This document shows, piece after piece, positions 1-3,835 of a stretch of DNA of 5,248 nt. The DNA comes from Candidatus Nitrosopumilus sp. GTDB taxonomy: Archaea > Thermoproteota > Nitrososphaeria > Nitrososphaerales > Nitrosopumilaceae. The notes under the pieces are model-generated. The model searched no databases, was not told the origin of the DNA, and saw only the letters and a list, made by a program, of their open reading frames with translations. Numbering within the stretch: the stretch's first letter is position 1; every line of letters starts with the position of its first letter. The position numbers and the translations under genes were made by a program. The DNA is taken from NCBI GenBank assembly GCA_029861085.1, contig JAOUAE010000099.1:1-5248 (forward strand). Direction: 5' to 3'.

Positions 1-32
1 TCTTGCAGAAACTTTGTGACCGATGACAAAAA

Positions 33-254
33 ATGAAAATTATATGTAAATGGTGTAATGTTTCTAAAACTTGTCGTGTTGCTAGTCAAGAAATTACAGA
101 TCATCATGAAAACTATGGAATAGATAGTGTTACGATGGCTAAAGTCAAAATCCACAAGCATTTCAAAGGAAAAAATTATTGTAAAGGCTCAGATAGAACA
201 ATTACTATGCCTCTAGATAAGATGCTAAAATATAATGAAAAAAATAAAGATTAA
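33..254 (+). CDS. Small cysteine/histidine-rich protein, putative zinc binder
   Basis: A 73-residue protein of unknown function. It opens with a CxxC knuckle (C5, C8) and has further cysteines at C14 and C50 and histidines at H24, H25, H41 and H43, so a zinc site built from C5/C8 plus later His/Cys ligands is plausible but unproven. The middle and C-terminus are lysine-rich and basic, which would suit nucleic-acid or ribosome contact; that is inference. No signal peptide or membrane segment is visible. An in-frame TGA at 24-26 makes ATG 33 the only ATG start. No Shine-Dalgarno site is seen, and only 32 bases of upstream sequence are available to judge a promoter. It is the first of a series of miniature Cys-rich ORFs on this strand. 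I do not recognise the family. Confidence 0.55.
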   Translation: MKIICKWCNVSKTCRVASQEITDHHENYGIDSVTMAKVKIHKHFKGKNYCKGSDRTITMPLDKMLKYNEKNKD

Positions 255-355
255 ATTCTAAACTCCAATATTTTTGAGGTCATAATTTCTAAAATGTAGT
301 TTTTATTTCAAGGGGAATATAGTAGTTCATATCAAATGTTTAATCTTGAAAATTC

Positions 356-365
356 TTAATATATT
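356..365 (+). promoter_or_regulatory. TATA-like box for the 385-492 ORF
   Basis: The string ttaatatatt is centred about 25 bases before ATG 385. In archaea the TATA box is centred about 26 bases before the transcription start, so the predicted transcript would begin at or next to the ATG. This matches the leaderless mRNAs common in these organisms and supports the very short ORF as a real gene. The region is AT-rich, so a chance match is possible. Confidence 0.45.
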
Positions 366-384
366 CAGTTCAACTCCTAAAATC

Positions 385-492
385 ATGAAATATTGCCATG
401 ATTGTTTAACTCCAATTAATAGTCATTCAAAAGAAGAGTATTGTACTATTTGTAAAAGAGATAGAGCCACTAAAGTAACCTCTACAACTTAA
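385..492 (+). CDS. Miniature zinc-ribbon protein (35 aa)
   Basis: A 35-residue ORF below common gene-calling cut-offs. It carries two knuckles, C4xxC7 and C20xxC23, separated by 12 residues. This is the spacing of a minimal four-cysteine zinc ribbon, and almost the whole protein is that ribbon plus a short basic, threonine-rich tail. Such ribbons in archaea often bind nucleic acid or act as small adaptor or transcription-associated proteins; the exact role here is unknown. ATG 385 lies about 25 bases after a TATA-like box at 356-365, so a leaderless transcript is likely. A 5-bp hairpin follows the stop at once. It sits in a row of similar short Cys-rich ORFs on the same strand. It could instead be a chance ORF, but four cysteines in two CxxC pairs within 35 codons argue against that. 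Confidence 0.6.
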   Translation: MKYCHDCLTPINSHSKEEYCTICKRDRATKVTSTT

Positions 493-640
493 CTGAGATT
501 GAAACTCAGCATTTCATCTTACTCTGTAAAATATTGTGTTTTTCCAGAACCGGACTTTCATCCCCAAAATGGTTCAAACCTCCTAAGTTCTGGTTCAAAA
601 TCAAGATCATTCTTAATTCTTAGTTGGTTCTGAATGTATT
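493..640 (+). other. Gene-poor spacer with a hairpin and short repeats
   Basis: Directly after the stop at 490-492, ctgag (493-497) and ctcag (505-509) can form a 5-bp hairpin with a 7-base loop. It is followed by T-containing sequence ending in a T5 run near 539-543, so it may help end the upstream transcript. Further on, tggttcaaa occurs at 570-578 and 591-599, and tggttc again at 625-630. The string ccagaac (544-550) is complementary to gttctgg (587-593). No gene product is recognised on either strand, and the repeats have no known meaning to me. Confidence 0.3.
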
Positions 641-751
641 GTGGCTTTTACAAGATGTGGCAAATGCGGAGAACTTAGATTTGATAAAAAAATTAATCTT
701 TGTGCAAATTGTGGCCATCGAATCACAAGGGCTGCCAAGTCATTTGAGTGA
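641..751 (+). CDS. Miniature zinc-ribbon protein (36 aa, GTG start)
   Basis: A 36-residue zinc ribbon with knuckles C6xxC9 and C21xxC24 separated by 11 residues, each cysteine pair followed by glycine (CGKCG and CANCG). This is the classic archaeal ribbon pattern seen in nucleic-acid-binding or adaptor proteins. The C-terminus is short and basic. The start is uncertain. The frame is open from 617 but has no ATG; GTG 641 is the best initiator in it. An ATG at 634 in another frame would join this frame if one T of the T4 run at 646-649 were absent. So either the gene uses GTG, or there is a one-base indel (mutation or sequencing error) near the start. The ribbon itself is convincing; the exact N-terminus is not. 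Confidence 0.55.
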   Translation: MAFTRCGKCGELRFDKKINLCANCGHRITRAAKSFE

Positions 752-759
752 AATTAAAT
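751..759 (+). promoter_or_regulatory. Possible TATA-like box for the 783-944 ORF
   Basis: The string aaattaaat overlaps the end of the preceding zinc-ribbon ORF and is centred about 28 bases before ATG 783. That spacing suits a leaderless or nearly leaderless archaeal transcript. The match to a TATA box is only moderate. Confidence 0.3.
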
Positions 760-782
760 CCTTTAATGGACTAGACGGTTAG

Positions 783-944
783 ATGCGAGTTTCACGTATG
801 TTGAAGGAACAATGTTTGCATGATTGTTTTTTATCAACATTTTCCAGACCGCAGTTATCGCATACGTACATGCAGACAGTAAAATTCTTTGACATAAGAA
901 CCCACGAAGTGTCAAGAATGACAATTGCCAGAGAAGAGGCATGA
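783..944 (+). CDS. Hypothetical small protein (53 aa)
   Basis: An ORF of 53 residues, bounded upstream by an in-frame TAG at 780-782, with an internal ATG at 870 that would give a 24-residue product. The N-terminal half has a CxxxC pair (C11, C15). The C-terminal part, starting VKFFDIRTHEV, is charged and looks like genuine protein sequence with a beta-strand character. I do not recognise a family. The C-terminal segment could be the leftover start of a once longer gene, because it reads as the beginning of a domain and stops abruptly. The stop lies six bases before ATG 951 of the next zinc-ribbon ORF, so the two could be co-transcribed. A moderate TATA-like string at 751-759 is at a suitable distance. 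It may be a gene, a gene remnant or chance. Confidence 0.35.
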   Translation: MRVSRMLKEQCLHDCFLSTFSRPQLSHTYMQTVKFFDIRTHEVSRMTIAREEA

Positions 945-950
945 TGTTAA

Positions 951-1133
951 ATGAATGAAGAAGGTAATAATGGTATGACAGAACTGTACGAAAAAGGGTT
1001 CATGCTGATTCCAGAAGAGTCTTTGGAATCGTGTGAAAATTGTGGTGATGGGACAATCATAAAGTTCTGCAGGAAATACAACGGATACATGGGACAATGT
1101 ACAACATGTGGTGTGAATTGGAGGGAGTCTTAG
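951..1133 (+). CDS. Small zinc-ribbon protein (60 aa)
   Basis: A 60-residue protein with an acidic, flexible N-terminus (about residues 1-27) and a C-terminal zinc ribbon built from C28xxC31 and C50xxC53, with an extra cysteine at C40. Glycines after C31 and C53 and the W57 near the end fit a ribbon fold. No membrane or signal segment is present. It probably binds zinc structurally and contacts a protein or nucleic acid; the partner is unknown. ATG 951 is used here because it is the first ATG in the frame; ATG 975 is a possible internal alternative. No Shine-Dalgarno site is visible. The start is six bases after the stop of the 783-944 ORF. A longer reading frame on the opposite strand (912-1217) is judged to be a shadow, since it lacks any domain signal. 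Confidence 0.6.
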   Translation: MNEEGNNGMTELYEKGFMLIPEESLESCENCGDGTIIKFCRKYNGYMGQCTTCGVNWRES

Positions 1134-1171
1134 ATGACAGAAAATAAAAATTGTCAAATTTTTCAGTATGG

Positions 1172-1179
1172 TATAAAGG
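1172..1179 (+). promoter_or_regulatory. TATA box for the 1201 zinc-protein ORF
   Basis: The string tataaagg is a strong archaeal TATA match, centred about 25 bases before ATG 1201. It predicts a leaderless transcript beginning at or beside this ATG. It favours 1201 over the nearby out-of-frame ATG at 1187. Confidence 0.5.
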
Positions 1180-1200
1180 TAATAACATGAAATCAAATAC

Positions 1201-1290
1201 ATGGAAAAGATTTGCATCGCCTGTGGAAGATTTCACGACTCAGATATTTCCAGCGGTACGCAATATGACTACTGCCTCAAAGAAATGTGA
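1201..1290 (+). CDS. Tiny cysteine-knuckle ORF (29 aa), in frame with the next ORF
   Basis: A 29-codon ORF with one CxxCG knuckle (C5, C8), a histidine at 12 and a further cysteine at C25, enough for a possible zinc site. It is preceded by a strong TATA box at leaderless distance. It ends at TGA 1288-1290, but the same frame remains open to 1458 and there encodes another CxxC knuckle and a C2H2 finger. The two parts may therefore be one 85-residue multi-finger protein broken by a nonsense mutation, two coupled cistrons, or a readthrough case. An overlapping 40-codon ORF from ATG 1187 in another frame has no CxxC pattern and is considered a shadow. Function unknown. Confidence 0.45.
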   Translation: MEKICIACGRFHDSDISSGTQYDYCLKEM

Positions 1291-1305
1291 GGTAGTAGAT
1301 ACAAT

Positions 1306-1458
1306 TTGACAAATGAATTGCTTTGCAAAATATGTGGCAGATATTTAGCTATTGGATGCAATTGTGATTCATTGAAAAAACAGTTATGTAGATTATGCGA
1401 TCAAGAATTTGATGATTTTGATACATTACAAAAACATGTGCAACGTTATCATATATGA
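1306..1458 (+). CDS. C2H2 zinc-finger protein (50 aa, TTG start)
   Basis: A 50-residue ORF with two zinc modules. The first has C7xxC10 and C18xC20. The second is a complete classical C2H2 finger: C28xxC31, F35, L41, H44 and H49, that is C-x2-C-x12-H-x4-H with the conserved hydrophobic core positions. Classical fingers usually bind DNA or RNA, and single-finger proteins of this kind are known in archaea; a regulatory role is inferred. There is no ATG in frame after TGA 1288-1290. TTG 1306 is the likely start and lies 12 bases after gaggt (1289-1293), a partial Shine-Dalgarno match overlapping the previous stop, which would suit translational coupling. TTG 1318 is an alternative. No separate TATA box is seen, so it probably shares the 1201 transcript. 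Confidence 0.6.
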   Translation: MTNELLCKICGRYLAIGCNCDSLKKQLCRLCDQEFDDFDTLQKHVQRYHI

Positions 1459-1488
1459 CAAAAGAATTAAACTGTATTTTGAATTGTA

Positions 1489-1626
1489 ATGCCCCTGAGA
1501 AAAAGAAAGTATGCGAAAGCACCTTTTGCAAAATCCCACAAAATCGATCTTGTTGTGATGGGCTCTCACGGAAGAACAGGGTTTAGCAAAGCCCTTCTTG
1601 GCAGTGTCTCTCAAGAAGTTCAATAA
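1489..1626 (+). pseudogene. Universal stress protein (UspA family) remnant
   Basis: This 45-codon open stretch encodes the core of the C-terminal half of a universal stress protein. The segment KIDLVVMGSHGRTG is typical of the family. The nucleotide-binding motif G-x2-G-x9-G-S is intact (G25, G28, G38, S39), followed by the usual SQEV. Complete family members have about 140-150 residues. Here everything before the last helix-strand unit is missing, and the final strand, usually ending in PVLVV, is replaced by a stop at 1624-1626. An in-frame TGA at 1480-1482 closes the frame upstream. It is best read as a decayed gene fragment; a functional mini-protein is unlikely because the fold would be incomplete. 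The truncation point is four bases from a 12-bp repeat found again after the malic enzyme gene. Confidence 0.65.
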
Positions 1627-1629
1627 AAA

Positions 1630-1641
1630 ACCCACGTGGAA
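1630..1641 (+). repeat. 12-bp direct repeat with palindromic core, copy 1
   Basis: The string acccacgtggaa contains the perfect 8-bp palindrome ccacgtgg. The same 12 bases recur at 2882-2893 in the same orientation, so the two copies bracket the malic enzyme gene. Being GC-rich in AT-rich DNA it is less likely by chance than most 12-mers, but its role (operator, junction or coincidence) is unknown. Confidence 0.4.
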
Positions 1642-1673
1642 ATGAAATGAATTCAAAAATCTCTCATCGGAGG

Positions 1674-1682
1674 TAAAATATT
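1674..1682 (+). promoter_or_regulatory. TATA-like box for the malic enzyme gene
   Basis: The string taaaatatt is centred about 32 bases before ATG 1710, predicting a transcript with a leader of about six bases. The purine-rich ggaggt at 1669-1674 is 35 bases before the ATG, too far to be a Shine-Dalgarno site, and may instead lie in the BRE region just before the TATA box. Confidence 0.4.
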
Positions 1683-1709
1683 CATTAGTCCTAAGATATC
1701 AGTCCACAC

Positions 1710-2852
1710 ATGTCAAAAAAGGCTATTTCACTGCATAAAAAACTAAAAGGCAAAATCTACATTGAAAGTAAAATTCCAAAGATAACTGATGAGAATCTGC
1801 AGCTCATTTACACTCCCGGTGTAGCAACAGTATGCAAGGAAATTTTCAACAATCCGAATTTGAAATATGATTTAACATCCAAAGGAAATAATGTTGCAAT
1901 AATTACTGACGGGACTAGAATCTTGGGACTTGGTAACATTGGCCCCGACGCTGCCTTGCCTGTCATGGAGGGAAAGTCAGTATTGTATAGAAAGTATGGG
2001 AAAATTGATGGTTATCCAATATGTCTTAACACCACTGACAAGAAAAAAATCATTGATATAATAATTGCAATAGAGCCCATGTTTGGTGCGATAAACCTAG
2101 AGGATATTGAATCACCAAAGGTACTAGACATATCAAATGAACTTGTAAAAAGATTGTCCATACCAGTGTTTCATGACGACCGACATGGAACTGCAGTCGT
2201 GGTCCTAGCAGCTCTGTTAAATTCCCTAGAAATCTTAACCAAAAAAATCTCTGAGATCAAAGTGGTAATATCTGGAGCAGGCTCCGCTGGATATTGCATT
2301 GCCAAACTACTGAACTTTGCAGGCTGTAAAAATATCATCATTCTAGATTCCAAGGGAGTTATCTACAGGAAAAGAAAAATAAACATGGACAAGTACAAAC
2401 TAGAGCTTGCAAGATTTACAAATCAGGACGAAATAGGACAGCTTGAAGACGTGATAAAAAAAGCGGATGTCTTCATTGGCGTGTCAGGAATCAAGAATCT
2501 CCTAAAGCCTAGCATGATCAAAGAAATGAATGAAAACCCAATAGTGTTTGCACTTACAAATCCAGAACCTGAAATTGATCCTACAGTTGCAAAAAAATCA
2601 GGTGCAAGAATAGTTGCAACTGGAAGCTTCAAGTATGAAAACAAGGTAAACAATGCGCTGGTTTTTCCATATCTGATGAGGGCAATACTAGATTTGAAGA
2701 TACAAAAGATAACGCTGGAAATCCTGCACGCTACATCTTTGGCAATTGCGAACACCGTACCAAAAAACAAGCTTGCAGAAAATTACATTATTCCCTCAAT
2801 CAATGACAAGAATCTACAAAAAAATATTACAAAATCTTTTACAAAGATCTAG
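1710..2852 (+). CDS. Malic enzyme (NAD(P)-dependent, oxaloacetate-decarboxylating)
   Basis: A complete 380-residue malic enzyme of the short bacterial/archaeal type, a cytoplasmic enzyme that converts malate to pyruvate and CO2 while reducing NAD(P)+. The N-terminal malic domain (about residues 20-160) shows YTPGVA with catalytic Y34, ILGLGNIGP at 71-79, catalytic K89 in MEGK, metal ligands E131 and D132 in EDIESP, and D157 in FHDDRHGTA. The NAD-binding domain (about 165-360) has the Rossmann turn GAGSAG (189-194), D213 at the end of the second strand, FALTNPEPEI and ATGSF near 304. Position 158 is arginine where glutamine is usual. Cofactor preference cannot be decided from sequence. An in-frame TAA at 1692-1694 makes ATG 1710 the only ATG start. 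It probably feeds the pyruvate pool from C4 acids. It is convergent with the VOC gene and not in an operon. Confidence 0.93.
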   Translation: MSKKAISLHKKLKGKIYIESKIPKITDENLQLIYTPGVATVCKEIFNNPNLKYDLTSKGNNVAIITDGTRILGLGNIGPDAALPVMEGKSVLYRKYGKIDGYPICLNTTDKKKIIDIIIAIEPMFGAINLEDIESPKVLDISNELVKRLSIPVFHDDRHGTAVVVLAALLNSLEILTKKISEIKVVISGAGSAGYCIAKLLNFAGCKNIIILDSKGVIYRKRKINMDKYKLELARFTNQDEIGQLEDVIKKADVFIGVSGIKNLLKPSMIKEMNENPIVFALTNPEPEIDPTVAKKSGARIVATGSFKYENKVNNALVFPYLMRAILDLKIQKITLEILHATSLAIANTVPKNKLAENYIIPSINDKNLQKNITKSFTKI

Positions 2853-2881
2853 TCTACAAAATCTTCTGAGTTTGAAAATGT

Positions 2882-2893
2882 ACCCACGTGGAA
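2882..2893 (+). repeat. 12-bp direct repeat with palindromic core, copy 2
   Basis: Second copy of acccacgtggaa (see 1630-1641), lying 29 bases after the malic enzyme stop in the convergent spacer. It partly overlaps a small hairpin at 2891-2904. Confidence 0.4.
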
Positions 2894-2904
2894 GTAAAAA
2901 CTTC
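2891..2904. terminator. Weak hairpin between convergent genes
   Basis: The arms gaagt (2891-2895) and acttc (2900-2904) form a 5-bp stem with an A4 loop. Read on the - strand, the loop gives a short T run after the VOC gene. It sits in the 85-base spacer between the convergent malic enzyme and VOC genes and could help end either transcript, but the stem is short and the tail is not strongly T-rich. Confidence 0.25.
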
Positions 2905-2937
2905 TTATTGGAATCAATTACTTTGGTTATCTGACAA

Positions 2938-3285
2938 TCAGAGAGGTTTTGCAATAGCAATTTGGTGATTGTCTGGATCTCTGATATAGAAAAATCTCTC
3001 ACCCCAGCTTGCATCAGTTGGTATTGTCTCAATTCTATTCGAGAACGGAGATTGCTTGAGATGATGGTATGTTTTGTCAACATCTTTGACGTGGAAAATT
3101 ATCCTTCCAAAATTACATGTTCCATTTTGATTATACTCCAAGTTGAGAAATTGATCTTCTATCTTGAAAGTAACAAATGAAGTTTCAGAATTACCATATA
3201 CAAGTTCAAATTCAGGAATGTTTGAATAAAATTTTACTGCCAAATCCATATTTTTTACAAAAAAAGTTACTGCAGATATTTTCAA
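2938..3285 (-). CDS. VOC (glyoxalase/bleomycin-resistance) fold protein
   Basis: A 115-residue protein with the typical size and order of one VOC domain, two beta-alpha-beta-beta-beta modules. The N-terminus ISAVTFFVKNMDLAVKFY matches the family's first strand and helix, and the C-terminus FFYIRDPDNHQIAIAKPL matches the last strands. In metal-dependent members the ligands are a first-strand His, a module-end Glu, a second-module His and a final Glu. Here the first site is A5 and the last is Q108, while E50 and H65 remain, so a canonical glyoxalase I metal site looks incomplete. It may be a binding or resistance protein, or an enzyme with another metal set. The start is TTG at 3285; the only in-frame ATG (residue 13) would remove the first strand. 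Substrate unknown. Confidence 0.75.
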   Translation of the reverse strand: MKISAVTFFVKNMDLAVKFYSNIPEFELVYGNSETSFVTFKIEDQFLNLEYNQNGTCNFGRIIFHVKDVDKTYHHLKQSPFSNRIETIPTDASWGERFFYIRDPDNHQIAIAKPL

Positions 3286-3310
3286 TTTATTTACAAAAAT
3301 AATTTCTTAG

Positions 3311-3326
3311 GTATTTTAGTAAATAC
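3311..3326. promoter_or_regulatory. Inverted repeat in the VOC promoter region
   Basis: The arms gtattt (3311-3316) and aaatac (3321-3326) flank a 4-base centre, about 26-41 bases before the TTG start of the VOC gene on the - strand. This is where a TATA box would lie for a leaderless or short-leader transcript. It could be an operator overlapping the promoter. In AT-rich DNA a 6-bp palindrome is not rare. Confidence 0.25.
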
Positions 3327-3396
3327 TTTGGCATAATTTTGAATTCGGTTTTACTATACTCGAACTAGGTTCTCATCCTATTCATGACAGGTTGTT

Positions 3397-3627
3397 CTAA
3401 GGAATAAAAACAATAAAGTCAAATTCCGAATATTTTATTCCGTCTCTTTCATCCATCTTCAAAACCAAAGAAGGTTTCACAAGAAAATCAAGATGCTCAT
3501 CTCCCTCAAAGTAAAGTTGTGTAGTGTGTGATGATAAACCAGGAGCAGAAATCTTTAGATGAATATGTGCGAGACGAGTAGCGCCAGATTCGGAGTATTT
3601 GCCAGGAAATAGAGTCTCAATTTTACA
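3397..3627 (-). pseudogene. Intradiol ring-cleavage dioxygenase remnant (C-terminal part)
   Basis: This 76-codon open stretch carries the C-terminal core of an intradiol dioxygenase (protocatechuate 3,4- or catechol 1,2-dioxygenase superfamily). It shows FPGKY, then R18-L-A-H-I-H (H21, H23), the two histidines that bind the non-haem Fe(III), then SAPG, TTQLYFEGD (35-43) and a terminal FDFIV strand. R18 and Y11 sit where conserved residues around the active site are found. The N-terminal part, including an iron-binding tyrosine, is missing. The frame is closed by TAA at 3628-3630, with no ATG, GTG or TTG suitable as a start before the core. No missing part is recognisable in the next 200 bases. 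It is therefore a 5'-deleted relic. Its presence suggests the ancestor or a donor carried an aromatic-ring or intradiol-type oxygenase. Confidence 0.8.
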
Positions 3628-3835
3628 TTAAATCAATAATCCTAAAAATTCATAATGATTCCCCATCTTCAGTTTTGATAATCGATTTCTCGTTTTCTAA
3701 TTACTGAAAAGACTACAACAAAATCAAAAAGTCATCTTTGATTGGTGTCTTAAACAATAAATATGAATTCAAAAGTATCACCGGATAGAACAGATAAAAA
3801 TTCAAAAAGAAACTAGATACTAATCATATTTGGTT
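3628..3835. other. Spacer without a recognisable gene
   Basis: About 200 AT-rich bases between the intradiol dioxygenase relic and the radical SAM stop. Neither strand gives a recognisable protein. A 17-codon + strand ORF at 3763-3816 has no domain signal and no TATA box at a suitable distance. The absent N-terminal part of the dioxygenase gene is not visible here in any frame, so the deletion seems complete. Confidence 0.5.
3796..3813 (-). terminator. T-rich terminator after the radical SAM gene
   Basis: On the - strand, about 25 bases after the radical SAM stop, the sequence has two T5 runs plus a T3 (aaaaattcaaaaagaaac on the + strand). Archaeal transcription often ends at such T-rich tracts without a hairpin. 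Confidence 0.4.

Noticed and set aside
570..600. Two ggttcaaa strings resembling a tRNA T-loop
   Set aside because: The flanking bases do not form the T-stem and no cloverleaf could be built around either copy.
506..610. 34-codon - strand ORF in the repeat-bearing spacer
   Set aside because: No motif, no good TATA box and no recognised family; likely chance.
912..1217. 101-codon - strand ORF opposite the zinc-ribbon genes
   Set aside because: It is the longest frame there but has no domain signal; it mirrors the + strand ORF at 951-1133, which has a proper zinc ribbon.
1187..1309. 40-codon + strand ORF from ATG 1187
   Set aside because: It overlaps the CxxC frame starting at 1201, lacks any motif and fits the TATA spacing less well.
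1426..1656. 76-codon - strand ORF
   Set aside because: It lies antisense to the C2H2 and Usp sequences, whose protein similarity is clear, so it is a shadow.
2423..2770. 115-codon - strand ORF inside the malic enzyme gene
   Set aside because: Antisense shadow of a well-conserved enzyme; no family features.
2962..3180. 72-codon + strand ORF opposite the VOC gene
   Set aside because: Shadow of the VOC frame, which has a family match.
3763..3816. 17-codon + strand ORF as a possible radical SAM precursor peptide
   Set aside because: It lies beyond the 3' end of the radical SAM gene on the other strand, lacks a promoter at a suitable distance and has no core-peptide features.
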